Assembly: GCF_933775445.1 (NCBI RefSeq)
Contig: NC_065876.1
Span: 7,502,001 to 7,566,000, forward strand
DNA: 64,000 nt
Reading direction: 5' to 3'
Source of the DNA: Argentina anserina
Lineage: Eukaryota > Streptophyta > Magnoliopsida > Rosales > Rosaceae
Made by a program: the position numbers and the translations under genes. Below the pieces are notes generated by a model that saw nothing but the letters and a program-made list of their open reading frames with translations, was not told the origin of the DNA and made no database searches. Below are positions 45,240-57,924 of this stretch, piece by piece (position 1 is the stretch's first letter; each line of letters begins with the position of its first letter).

Positions 45240-48200
45240 ATTTTTATTGAATGATATGAGGACATATATATAGGTATTACAAAACCATACTCCCGTAGGA
45301 TTCGGAGTCATAATCTATTACATAGATGTTAATCTATCTCCTAACAGGAAACCTATTAGGCTAAGACACACACAATGGTATAATAGTAATTCTCCCAGAA
45401 CACTCCCATTTGTGTCGCATGCCTAGGTTTCATGGTGCACACATCGTTGCCTCGGTAAAAACTTTGTCAAGCAAAATAAAAACCTCTTAGGTAAAAACAA
45501 AAGCTTGATCAAAGAGAAAAATAGCACAATGCACCGTCTATATTTGATAGCATCATGTGAGTTAGACTTCTCCTGAAGTCTACGAAACAACTCTCCCTAA
45601 TTAGTGTCATAATCATGGAGTACAAAGAACAACGTATCCAACGTTCATTACATGCTTCTCAAAATTAGTCTTGGGCTAATGATTAATCATTAATCTTGCC
45701 ACACATCCTGTGATCATACATGCTATACATAGCCAAACTTAGATCTTAGGAAACAAGATTGCATAACAACTCAAAACAAGAGTTTGCAATGAAAATCAGA
45801 TTCTCGGGTAGAATGACATTCACTCACTTAAACGGCCATAACTTCTTCATCACAATAGATATCAGCGAACCATAAAATGTTCTAGAAAGTAGACACCCGT
45901 AGATTTCCAATGACATAACGTTCACAAAATAATTCGACCGGAGAAGTTCACAGTGCTCTGTCGAAATTGACTGACTTGCAAATTTCCTAACAAAACTGTC
46001 CTATTTTGCTAAAAAGGTCATAACTCACTCAATATGATAGCTATGAACAAATGGTTAGTGACCCTAGAAAGTAGACACATAGACCTTTCCAATAGCACCA
46101 AATTCACCATATTTCATTGAGCGAACTGTCATGTAGTTCTTGATGAAGTTGACCTATGAAACTGAACAGATTCTAATTTGTCACATTCAATGTGTCTTTC
46201 ACAAAGGAATGGGGGAATGGACCAATAAATGACTGATTTTAATCCGAGACGGAACCGTACGCATCCTCTACGCTACCAGTGTCGACTGCTTCACCAAGGC
46301 GTACGTTAATGTTGCTGAAGCTGCTAGCGGCATTGGTTCACTAAGTGTAGTACTAAACTCATGTCAAATAAGCAATGCAAGTCCAATGACGATGCATAGG
46401 CGCATAGTTAATCACAACATGATGAAAGCAATAGTGTCCCAAGAACACTTACATATATGGATCTATAGCTCATTGAATCTCTTCATCATCTTTACTTAAA
46501 TAGAATAGAGAATCAAGAATTAGCTTTCATATGAACACATATGGGTATGAGTTCTTCCAACCAATTGTACTACGTTCTCTCGAACGTCTCAATTTGATTA
46601 CATAAGCTCTCCGTGGTTTGGAGGCATTTAGAGTCCCTCGGGCACTCTCATATTTGCATCAAGATCCCTTTACAGATATTCTATGACCACTATTATGTGC
46701 TGCAAATCAGTTTTCATGGACACTACTACTGATCAAGTAAGGGAAAGTAATTATGTCCATAATGAGAGAATATAACTCATCATAGTCAATACTAGGATAA
46801 TGAGACAATCTCTGCGCCATAAGTCTTGCAAATATCGCATGACTTCATCATTCTCATTACACTTACAAACAATGACTAACATAACAAGTCTAGTTCACCC
46901 TGTATTGATTCTTTCCACTTCAGTCAAGTTTCTCATTGTTGATACTTTACAACGGCATAAGAGCATAAGGGAATACATCTTCAATCATGGGAAATCACTC
47001 CATTAACACATGCGCGCGCTTATACGATCAATTTGGGAGATTTCTATTCTTCTCTAACATCAACAAAAGGAGCCTGTAGCGTCCCACAGAAACATAGTTG
47101 ATATACATGTTTAGAGTATATCTCTTGATGATGGGCAAGATACTTGTGCCTACGCACCTCGCTTCTTTCTGGTTTTTTATTCCAGAGAATAATGGTCTCC
47201 CCCTCATCTAGGTAAGAGCCAAGACTGAAGCTATGACCCTTACTAGTCCATCTTTGCGTTTGCCAACCTTGTTTTGTGGTGCAATACCACGGGCGTTGAC
47301 AACACCACAACGTACTATGGTGTCATCGTCGGCTTCCTTCTCACTGTTAGAGATGGTGCCAACGGTGCTAGGACCAGGTCATATGAAATTCTCCCATATA
47401 TTGAGAGTTCCAATCTTACCGGCACATCACAGCATTTATGTGCGATCTCGTCACTTTCGCAATATCGGTAAAGTCATTGAGCATCGAATCTTTCACTTTC
47501 TGGAGGTTGATAATGTGTTGCACATTTGCTCAATTTGAGTAGTGCGGGATCTTAATGAGATATAGTGCCACACCACGTTAATTCCTGGCGTTAAAACCGG
47601 AATGGGTGCATTCCATATCTCCCCCTAATGAAGGGATGTATGTCTCATCAAAGTGACCGTCTGCAAAAATCGCATGATAGAGATCCACGGTTGTAGATTG
47701 GAAATAGCAGACAAGTGTTGGTGATTCATAAATCAGAACCAACCAAAATACTTAATTGTTTCATGTAGACCCATTGCGATTACTACAATAGAGGCACATA
47801 AACAACTTAACCAAATAGGCGTTAGTGAAAAGAATTTTAGGATCGTATCCAGTAACCATCTAGTACGCACTAAACGCTTGGCAAGTTGTGGGTCTGAAAC
47901 GAATAAGTATCGCCGCATGCAACATCATTACATATCCCCATGCAAAAATCGGCAGGTTAGTACTCATAACCAAGTCCGAGCTCTTCTAGATCGTGTAGTG
48001 AATGAACATGAGGAATAATATGTTCAATGATGATCCTAGTAGACATGCAAAACAAAATCATCAAAGGTCTTAGAGATGAACTCTCCAATGGTATCCAATC
48101 GAATAGATTTGAGAGGATGGGAAAGGTGGTGAGCCCTTAGTATGATGATCATAGCTAAAAACTTAGCAAATACAACATTCCTTGTGGATAGCAAAGCGAC

Positions 48201-49860
48201 GTGTAACCAACGCGTCGATTCTCTTAACCTATATCATAAATACTTTGTAAGAATGAAATGTTCTCGGTTAAAGCTGCATCAAATAAAGGACTTCCTTGAA
48301 ATCTAGCAAGAGGACATGATTTGCAAGATGAGCGATGGGCCTTAGAGATTTCCATGGAGGCTTTAGAAAAAACGGGAGGCATCACAATCTCATGTGAAAG
48401 AGGGGATGCCGCCACTGATGGCTTGAATACCATGGAGCCGCCGAGAGGGGCTGGCTCGGCCTCACCATGCATGGCACGGATAGGCACGGCCTCACCGTGT
48501 GAAGCACGGGTGAGGTGGTCCTCCAATCGTTTCGTGAACATAAAAAATAGATGATCATGTGAATTTCAAAGAACTCTAATCATCATATCGCGTTCAAAAT
48601 GACAAAAAATAATCATGTCAAAACCGAGAAGACAGTAAAACCAAACACATGATTCAAAGAATCTTGAGTTACATAAAGCTACTGCTGCATGCAAGAAAAG
48701 ATATGTCTGCATGCTAAAAAAGCTATTGGCTAAGCTTGAAAAAGCTACTGTCAATGAAATATGACAGATTTATTCCTCTCCATTCTTAACACAAATATCA
48801 AGATCAAAATTCATCATTGACATGTATGGCCTTTTAAAACTTAGCAAGGCACGAAGATATAGAACACATCTCCGCACGAGATCCGTAAAACAACTACATA
48901 CGTCGTAGAACAGTGTGGGTGGTTACGCAATTAGCAAAATACTCGATTTCACGGCGGGACATGCTCAAAATAAAATTAAGAGAGTCAACGACGCGGTGAA
49001 CTTCTCTAAACAATACACCGTAGAATATTGTAAGAGTGGGGATTGAAACAAAGTGCAATCTCATTGAATGTATCACATGGCAATAGAACTACATTCTTCA
49101 ACTTAAAAGTTGGAAAACATGGTATTGGAGCAGTTGAATATCAAACAATTTTGGTGGTAAAAACCATTTAATTGGTTTCGGTGATCACCAATAATAATAA
49201 AATTGTTTGAGCTATGAAACGACTTGGAGAAAAACCGAGCAAGAAACATGGTCATGCCAACGTCATACTTGAAAAATAGTAAGCAGAAAACATAGTCAAA
49301 ATAGATTGACTAATCAAAAGTCTGTAGCAATAAAATATTGCATATCGGATCGGGCGGAGTCTTAGCCTGAGGCTCAAAAATTTACTTACTTGAGAATGAA
49401 AGAATATTACGTTTCCATCTCTAAAATTCTCTCAATAAATAGATACAGGTGGCAAAATAGGCATGTGTTTCTTGGATGTGGAGCATGCATCAAGGTCAAC
49501 TCTGGTAATACAACGTTATAGACGTTTATCGAATCACTTTAAGTGTGTCCCATATAATTTTTTATTTTTGGGATCTTTTATCAAAAAATAGTGTTGCATC
49601 AGAGTAATGAATTACAACTCAAATAAATGAGTACGTAGACCTTGCGATTATCGTTTATAGACATGAGTTTAAGAAAACTCAAACATTCAAATAACAGTCG
49701 CGATGGCGACGCGTCCATAAGAAACGAGAGTTGTATAGGTTTTGAATAATCAAAACTATTCAAGTATGTAACCAAAATTAGAAGGGTTGTGATATATACG
49801 GTCACAAAATAATCGATGCATATCGGCGATTCTCAAAATCGCACCCAAAACAACGGTGCA
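45240..49860 (-). mobile_element. Degraded Ty1/copia retrotransposon, minus strand
   Basis: No intact frame remains, but in shifting frames on the minus strand I can read copia pol landmarks in the right order. The integrase core reads HHLSHPLKSIRLDTIGEFIS followed by KTFDDF at about 48,060-48,140. The FADGHFDETYIPSLGG motif typical of the region after the integrase lies at about 47,610-47,660. A reverse-transcriptase-like VPEGL...YNWLEEL segment lies at about 46,560-46,660. A CKSCPLARFQGSPLF stretch at about 48,290-48,340 lies upstream of the core. Numerous stops and frameshifts show it is dead. The outer limits are estimates; LTRs were not delimited. Confidence 0.7.
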
Positions 49861-50340
49861 CTCAGGCGACCAATTATATTTTGTATATTGTTTACGTGTG
49901 TACAATTAAATTAATATTTTTGGCCAATATTTTGTGTTATACAACAATCTATATAATTATAGAATCCAACTGATTTTATTACTCGGTCTATTAAAATCTA
50001 TCTAACTCGATGTAGAGTCTACGAATTCCATGGAGTATTTAAAGTCAGGCAAAATATGTTAAAATCTGGATTGAATACACCCCTTAATACCGTTAGATTT
50101 TACAAAAAATAGTGGAACATTTAGCAAATATGGAAGTCTAAATCTGTAGTACTTCACCCTTGTTTTCTTTTTCTTATTTTTGAATAGCACCCTTGTTTTC
50201 ATTCTCGTCACAATCAAAATCCATTAGTTTTTATTTTGAAAAATGAAAGTATGAGAAAATTAGGATTTATGTGTTTGTGCAACAAAACAATGTAATTTAA
50301 GTCGTCTATATAATTTGATCATCAATATGCAGTCATTATT
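49861..50340. other. AT-rich intergenic DNA
   Basis: No gene or element boundary is recognised. Confidence 0.4.
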
Positions 50341-50520
50341 AAGAGTGAACGTTCACTCTGAATTACAGAGTGAACTTCCAATTTTAACACAGTTTTCTGT
50401 CAATTTTTTCACCATAAATGATCTAATATTTAGGTATATGCTATTGAATATCATCTCTATAAAGTTTCATTCAGTTCAGACATCTTTAAGATATTAAAAT
50501 TGGATTAAATTAATTATCCA
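50341..50520. mobile_element. Half copy of foldback MITE family 1 (copy 3)
   Basis: It begins AGAGTGAACGTTCACTCTGA and follows the left arm of the copies at 6128 and 41091 (TACAGAGTGAACTTCC, then TTCACCATAAATGATCTAAT). The match ends near 50,520 without a matching right arm. Confidence 0.6.
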
Positions 50521-50689
50521 ATTAAAACTGATTTTTTGAAAACAATAATACAATATACATATTTTGCAACTAGAAAATTTTGACTTGGCAACCATATGTT
50601 TAGCCGCCTCAGGATGGAAAACCTTATTAGAGCGCCGCTCCCCTGGCCGCTCACCATCCTAGCCCCGTCTAGGTTTTATTCTGGTTTTG

Positions 50690-53272
50690 TGTAACACCCC
50701 TAAATTTATAATAATAAAATTTTGAATTTAAAGATACTAACACTCTAAAATAACTTCAATAAATGAAATTACATTACAGTAGCTGATTATCTCAATCAAG
50801 TTTAACAGCAACTCGGTTTACAAACTATAATACATAACATGATTACATGATGTAAACATGTACAGTTTGACATCTCTCATAAAAACCTCACCACAACTAA
50901 AAAGGGAAATTGAATCAAAAACAACTCTCAGTACACCCCTCCTGTCATAACTACTAAGAAGTACATGTAGCACTACCCCCTGCACTATTGATTGGTACAC
51001 CGGGATTGTAAACATAACCCAGGTTAGCTTCATAGCTGGTATGAGTAAATGAAAAGAAATACTCAATAAACATGCATCTATGACAACTTCTCAGATAATA
51101 TCATAATCACTACATTCTCACAATAATAACCACAACATTATCATTAACACACTCAGTCTGTCATCACCACAACATTAACACACCACTCACACTCACACCA
51201 TAATAACGCTAGCGTCATCATAGATGACGCACCACAATAATGGAGTTATTCATGAGTCGGTCAGCACTTTTCTCCCATGCATAATATACACAAACTAGAG
51301 CTCTAGATTAATCTTCCCCAACTCGGCCAAAGTATGGTTCTGACATTGCATATCGCTACTTTGGCATAATAATCACAATAACACATTGTCGCCCCTTTGA
51401 CAACAACTGTTTTGACAACTTACCCAACCTACTTCACAACACCACAACAATAACATCAATAATACCATAATGTACATTTTATTCCATTCCGGTCAACGAC
51501 ACACAAATAATCTCCATAGATGCCGGAATGTACATTTTCTTCCCCTCAAGCCAAACAACATATAAGCACTTCGACTATACAAATATTTCATCCAAAAACA
51601 TCCCATTTACTAGGTACATTTTATTCCCTCTCGGTCACATCCTCCACAATTTAATATAAACCAACTAAAAATACACAATATATTTCACAAACATACTAGC
51701 TTTGTACACTTAGTGATAAATATATGCATATCATATTACCATTTAGATATACGTATATGAATCACCAAATATATACATATTTAGATTTCAATCTTACAAC
51801 AAGATACAAAATGTAAGTTCACACGTCTAGTTACCGCCAATGGTAACTAGACCAAACGTGAGGGTTACTCACCTCTAAGCTTACTTCAACTTCTAGTTCA
51901 CCGAGTATGAAAACTCGTCTCACCTCATGCACCTAAGTGACAACAAGAATCACTTAGTAAGGAAAATAACCCAAGACAACCTTACAAGCTATGTTTTTCC
52001 TCCCCTACCTCAACCTTTCTAAAAATAACAAAAAAGACAAGCTCCTAATTTACTAAGGCCACCCTCTCGACCTAACTCACCAATCGAAATAAACTGAAAC
52101 CTTACTACCCCTGGTTCACCAAACAGAAACTCTAAACTCAAACACTCCACAATTTTTACTGCCGGCCTTACTAAAACTAACCACATTTTACCACTCAAAA
52201 ATTCTCAAACACTCTCCTTCAACACAGTGAGATTGTGCACAACCCTTCACCATTCAAACAACTTCCCACTATTACCTCTCACTACCTTCCTGACCACATA
52301 ACTCTAACTCTCACTATTTAAACACAAAACCAGGACAGTCCCACAGCAAACATAGCCACCAAAACATCACTAAACTAACTCCAATTTAGCCACACCACAC
52401 TTCTACCTACATCACCACTAAATCTAAAACATTGATCAAAGAAAATGGGGGAGGTAATTACCTCAGTGAATGCCCAGAAAAGGACAGGGAGCTGCTGAAG
52501 TTGCCCAGAAAAGAGTCACAACAAGTTAAGTTCCAGGCCCAAACTTTAACCAAACACTTAAGGATGCAGTCCAGGGACTGCCAAGGCTGATTCCAAGTGA
52601 ACCCGAGCCTTAGGCTCGCTGGAAACATCACCCATGTGGCTGTGTGATATGCTGAAACTCCAAGGAAGTGACACAACTCTTTAGATGACTTGTCTCCACC
52701 TCAGCTCGGTACTGCTCTGCCCTGTGATGTCTACATGTCTAGTGACTGCTGCTGCAAGGTTGGAAGTGGAAGATTGAGGGAGAAGAAGAAAAGATTTTCA
52801 GTGGTGAAAATGCAAATATTTGAGAAATGAAAGGGAGGGTAGGTGGAGTGAGAAGAGGAACTAATGGAGAAGAAGAAGAAGTGAAATGGTGAGTTCGATG
52901 GAAGGAGAGGGAGAAGATAAGTGTAAAAGGATATTTTCAAATTATCTCCCCATTTTGCCCCTCTGAACAACAAACTTCCGTAATTAATTATCGCTCATTC
53001 GACTTCTGAAAATTACGTGCTGAGTGTATACGAACTCGTTTGGACGAGCTCTACAACTTTTATGAAGGAAGTTTTCTGAAACGAGCGACGAATTAAAAGT
53101 CGACTCTTGAGTCGAATGAATTAAATCGTAAAACGACTTAGTGGTTCTCGAACCGATTTCTACTTCGAATGAAGGCTATTTTAAAGACGTAGAATACAGA
53201 TATAACCAAAATATCATTTCATTAATCTCCATGAATTTACAAGAAATGAATAACGAAATTCGAGTTATTACA
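50690..53272 (+). mobile_element. Solo LTR (Ty3/gypsy-like), 2583 bp
   Basis: It starts TGTAACACCCC and ends CGAGTTATTACA, the same style of ends as the LTR at 6990-9988. The terminal part shares CGAGCTCTACAACTT and ACGAGCGACGAA segments with it. Flanking 5-mers are TTTTG (50685-50689) and CTTTG (53273-53277), a target duplication with one difference. There is no pol gene inside. The interior has diverged too far from the other copies to align by eye beyond a central ATTG-TACACCGGGATTGTAAAC block (about 50,990, compare 7345). Confidence 0.8.
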
Positions 53273-53284
53273 CTTTGTCCTTGA

Positions 53285-53967
53285 TCTCTCCTTATTGTGT
53301 CACTCCTCCATGGTTAACCTTGTTGCTATGACCCAAAGCTTTGCTCAATCTCTTGCTATCGCAAGTTAGGATGTCTTTGACATCTCTCACATCGGCGAGG
53401 ATGTTGATTCTTCTGGTTATGGACAATCATTCCTCCTTGCAAAACCCTTGGCTCCAAAGAAATTCTCAGCGAGAGACCTCTGCTCTCACTTTAAACGGAT
53501 CTAGTCGTTGGAAGGCTCCTTTTAGGTTCAAGCACGAACGATAAAGCGGTACCTATTTGCTTTCAACTACCCTCCTCAACCTAAGAAGATCACTGATGAT
53601 CAAGTCCTTGCTTACCTTTTATGCCGGTGCACCTTTTACCCCTAGCTCTAAGGGCAAGGAGCGAATTTGAGACTCGGCTTGGGTGTTATTTCCTCTGGTT
53701 TTTTATGTTTTATTTTAGTTTTTGCTTTGAACTCTTTTTGTGGTTGTATTTTGCGTTTTGTTTTTCTATCTTCTCCATGGTGTTCATGGAGTTTGGTTCT
53801 AACTTGGCGCTTCATTGTCTAGATATGTGAGCTTATTATGTATCCATTTGGTTTTGTGTCATGAATCTTTACCTACCTGAAAATATGGTAGCGGGTGGAC
53901 GTGTAGGAGACTTCCTTGGCCGTGGTCTTATCTTTGAATGAAAGTATTCATCATCTTAAAAAAAAAA
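53285..53967 (+). mobile_element. Internally deleted LINE (non-LTR) retroelement
   Basis: The left part, in one frame with a few stops, reads LLAKPLAPKKFSARDLCSHF followed by a Leu-Phe-Ala-Phe stretch. It resembles the DUF4283-type segment near the start of plant LINE ORF1. At about 53,640 it passes directly into a T-rich trailer ending TTTGAATGAAAGTATTCATC and an A10 tail (53958-53967), typical of a plant LINE 3' end. The endonuclease and reverse transcriptase are absent. Target duplications were not identified. Confidence 0.55.
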
Positions 53968-54164
53968 TACCTATAAAATTTTGATTTAAAGTTTTTAACT
54001 CAAGGGTAAAATGCTAGTACGTGCAAGCGTGACCCAGTTTTATCTTGGGCTTCATCCAATTAGAGGTCTATCAATGACAAGCCCAACCCGGCGAAGAGAA
54101 CATACCTAACACACCTTTCCATCAGTATTTAGATTCCTTAGAATTCTCAGTGACAGCATCAGGT

Positions 54165-55676
54165 ATGCCATATCACTGCGACCTCGATCTGGGTCTACAT
54201 GACTTGAGGTATTTAGTTTTTTTTTTCTTTTCAGCTGATCAACTTATTACCGTAATTTCTCTGAGAATTTTATATCTGGAATTGCCTTTCGTTTATTTGT
54301 TGGTTCTCAAGATTTGAGAGGTTATTGTTCTTAAAAAATCTGTTCGTGTATCTCGACTTTTTTAGTTTTAAACTTAAAGCTCTGATCGTTTCGTTCTGTT
54401 TTAAAGGACTAGTTGTAACCCTATGGAGAAGTGCGAATCTAGAACTGTTTACTTTCTGGTGAAATTTGTTGGTGGCGGCCCGGGACATGGCCTATATGAA
54501 GTAAAGATAGAAAGAGGGAAAATTTTAGGAAAACTTGGTGGATTACTTGATCCTTTATGCAAGTTTTTTGATAGGAGCAATCCTGAGATTCCCAAGGAAT
54601 ATCTTTTGAGTGCTACTAGGTTCGGCAGCCGCTCCGGATTGTACTTATTGCAACACGAAGGGCCTGGTGGCTGGTGGCTCAGGGAGAGCAGCACCCGCAG
54701 CCATAACTCGTATGAAGGACGGATATTTGACACAATGAGCAAGAAATTGATGCCATTTAAGAAGATGCCTAGCGTTAAGAAAGCTGCAGTTTTGATTTCT
54801 GCTTATGGCAAGCTTTATCATCTTGCACATTTCTGGTCCAATGCGCCTGACCCGGACCCCTCTTTTGAGGTATATGATCCAGACGCCGGCTTCTGGACCA
54901 AACTCCCTAGACTCCCTTATGATGGTAGGTATCTCATTGCTGGTTATGCTTTATGTTGCGACTGTATCTTGATCTCTATGTGGGGGCATACGAGAGGTAA
55001 CTTCTGGGTATATCAGGTGACTTTGGATCAGTGGAAACAAATTATTATTCCTACTGAAGATGCAAATGATATCTGTCCTTTCCATGGTAGAGCTGTGGTT
55101 GTAGGTGATACTATATATGCCTTATCCTTTTACGGGAGTATCATAGCATACTCTATGATCATGGAAAAATTGGCTGACGGTAGTCTCAAATTCTCCCTTG
55201 GAAAACAAATCTGTTTGTGTGGCTTGCATTCTCTTTTTCTGAGGGATCCTGAATGCTCTCCAAGAACACAGTGTTTGGTTCATTTGGGGGGCTTGAACTT
55301 TTGCCTATTCCAAACTGTCAGTAGAGATTTTACTACTCAACGTGTGTGGATCACCACCTTTGATATCGTCTCCAGTGGAGGAAGAAAGCTCATTCGTACT
55401 CTAGATAGTACCATGCGTAAAGTGGCTATTAAGGGTCTTGGTCAATTCCGTCTTGAATATTCAGGATTTTGTCTGTAAGTTGTTTATTAATTTCCTGGTG
55501 TTTCTCTATTTATGGTCTCATTTATACATGTAGTCATATAGAGAGTATAGAAAGAAATTCTTATGTGTGGCTTATATGATCTCTGATTGTTTTTCTTTCA
55601 CGGTCACAGAGAGTGTGAGGATTTAGAACCCAAAGGGAAAGAGACTGGCTACCTCCAGCAAAATGCAGCCAACTGA
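54165..55676 (+). CDS. Kelch-like beta-propeller protein, copy B (three coding exons, 390 aa)
   Basis: Coding exons are 54165-54208, 54413-55474 and 55610-55676, with GT/AG junctions and the same phases as copy A. The large exon is uninterrupted and shows Kelch-type strands: FEVYDPDAGFWTKL, FWVYQVTLDQWKQI, GRAVVVGDTIYALS, then CLVHLGGLNFCLFQ and RVWITTFDI. In the third exon, 2 nt present in copy C (ACTATGGCT) are missing (ACTGGCT). The reading shifts and stops at 55674-55676, so the basic tail exon (about 55,800-55,902, AKIKIIKRQIQKQRRK) is lost from the product. A start at ATG 54423 inside the large exon is an alternative. It is adjacent to tandem copy C. Confidence 0.7.
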
Positions 55677-56022
55677 TGCTCCTCGATTGGACAGGCATGA
55701 AAAGGTAAACGCAAATCACGTACAGTAATCCCATGAATCAGAAGATCAAATTACTCTTTTTATATCTTATTTCTTATAATAAAGTATCATCTCACAGGCT
55801 AAAATCAAAATCATAAAGAGGCAGATTCAGAAACAGAGAAGAAAGATGATGAATCACAGATCAAAGAGGTTGGCCGCGATGCAAAAGCTGTTCATGTCAT
55901 GATGGACATATCGTAAAGGAAGGGGTGTTTGAGTTGGAGGCTCGATGATACGCTTTTGTTTGATTTCAAACTTGCATGTAGGTTTTTTTATTTCAAACTT
56001 GCATGTAGTTTGGTGCCTGGCA
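55677..56022 (+). pseudogene. Orphaned tail exons of Kelch-like copy B
   Basis: Donor AAAAG|GTAAAC at about 55,706 and acceptor CTCACAG at about 55,798 still frame a basic exon ending at TGA 55900-55902. The 2-nt deletion upstream puts it out of reach of the main frame. The same exon is kept in copy C. Confidence 0.55.
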
Positions 56023-56664
56023 GGGCCGGCCGTCAGCAACACAAAATTTGGGGCCCCTCAAATTGAAAAAAATAAATAAATAAAAAATATATATATATAT
56101 ATTTTTTCAACAACATATATGATAAATAAAAAGTGAAAAATAAGAACAATTCTCAATATGACTTAATAAGAAAGTATCTTAGTTCAAATAAAAATCTTAC
56201 AATTACAACCATCGCACAAAGTAGACATTCATAACCCCAATCACTTGCAGCCATCGATCTGTAGCCAATAACCTCCACATATCGATCTAGGTTGCGAAAC
56301 CAACCCCAACCTCTTGTGGAAGCATACATCGACAAGAGTCGATCTCTTTGTGAAAAACCCAAAGGTTGAAGGAAACGCCAACCGAGGGGGAGATGAAGTG
56401 CCGGAATGGACGAGAATCCAAGCAAGAAATCACCACACCCCCAATCTTAGCGGAGCGGCACTGCTAGGTTTTCTCTTTTTTTTTATCTCAAGTATCATGT
56501 CATATCTCTTATAAAATTATAATATTCAAATATATAATAATAACTCAAATCCTTAAAATATAATGGGCTAAAAATTTAGCCATATAAGTCGGAAACTATT
56601 AATGTCATATCGATAAATAATTTATTTTTTCACGGCTAAAATTTTAGCTCTTTTAGGTGGAGAT
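56023..56664. mobile_element. Insertion between Kelch copies B and C (possibly hAT-derived)
   Basis: Copies B and C share their 3' flank up to GTTTGGTGCCTGG and their 5' flank from ATACCTAACACAC. The 640 bp between these points in the tandem array has no counterpart on the far side. Its left edge, CAGGGCCGGCC, resembles a hAT terminal repeat, and GGGGCCCC follows shortly. I cannot find the matching right end. Confidence 0.4.
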
Positions 56665-56726
56665 ACCTAACACACTTTTTCCTTATGTATTTAGATTCCT
56701 TAGTATTCTCAGTGAAACCATCAGGT

Positions 56727-57924
56727 ATGCCATATCCCTGGGAGCTCGATCTGGGTCTTCATGACATTAGGTATGTAGTTTTTTTTTTTTTTTTCAGCTC
56801 AAATTATTGCCGTAATTTCTCTGAGAATTTGATATCTGGAATTGCCTTTCGTTTATTATTTGCTGGTTCTCTTGATATCCAGAATTTGATATCTGGAATT
56901 ACCTTTGCTCGTGTATCTAGACTTTGTAGTTTTAAACTTGGAGCTCTGATTGTTTTTTATTTTTGTTTGGTGTACTAGTTGTTGTAACCCTATGGAGAAG
57001 TGCGAATCTAGAACTGTTTACTTTCTGGTGAAATTTGTTGGTGGCGGCCCGGGACATGGCCTATACGAAGTCAAGATTGAAAGAGGGAAAATTTTAGGAA
57101 AACTTGGTGGATTACTTGATCCTTTATGCACGTTTTTTGATAGAAGCAATCCTGAGATTCCCAAGGAATATCTTTTGACTGCTACTAGGTTCGGCGGCCG
57201 CTCCGGATGTACTTATTGCAACACGAAGGGCCTGGCGGCTGGTGGCTCAGGGAGAGCAGCACCCGCAGCCATAACTCGTATGAAGGACGGATATTTGACA
57301 CAATGAGCAAGAAATTGATGCCATTTAAGAAGATGCCTAGCGTTAAGAAAGCTGCAGTTTTGATTTCCGTGTGTGGATCACCACCTTTGATATCGTCTCC
57401 AGTGGAGGAAGAAAGCTTATCCGTACTTGCCATGCGTAAAGTGGCTATTAAGGGTCTTGGTCAATTCCGTCTTGAATATTCAGGATTTTGTCTGTAAGTT
57501 GTTTATTAATTTCCTGGTGTTTCTCTATTTATGGTCTCATTTATACATGTAGTCATATAGAGAGTATAGAAAGAAATTCTTATATGTGGCTTATATGATC
57601 TCTGATTGTTTTTCTTTGACGGTCACAGAGAGTGTGAGGATTTAGAACCCAAAGGGAAAGAGACTATGGCTACCTCCAGCAAAATGCAGCCAACTGATGC
57701 TCCTCAATTGCACATGCATGAAAAGGTAAACGCAAATCACGTACATTAATCCCATGAATTAGAAGATCACATTACTCTTTTTTATATCTTATTTCTTATA
57801 ATAAAGTATCATCTCACAGGCTAAAATCAAAATCATAAAGAGGCAGATTCAGAAACAGAGAAGAAAGATGATGAATCACAGATCAAAGAGGTTGGCCGCG
57901 ATGCAAAAGCTGTTCATGTCATGA
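56727..57924 (+). pseudogene. Kelch-like copy C, disrupted
   Basis: The first exon 56727-56770 and the start of the large exon at 56979 match copy B closely. A 1-nt deletion (CTCCGGATGTAC versus CTCCGGATTGTAC in B) at about 57,209 shifts the frame, which stops at 57306. From about 57,367 roughly 550 bp of the propeller, from after AAVLIS to just before VCGSPP/RVWITT, is missing, and a further 9-12 bp near 57,430. The end of the large exon, the third exon and the basic tail exon (stop 57922-57924) are otherwise intact. The third exon keeps the 2 nt that copy B lost. It is probably a recent tandem duplicate that decayed. Confidence 0.8.

Noticed and set aside
56023..56664. Complete hAT element between the Kelch copies
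   Set aside because: The left edge looks hAT-like, but I could not find a matching right terminal repeat or an 8-bp duplication.
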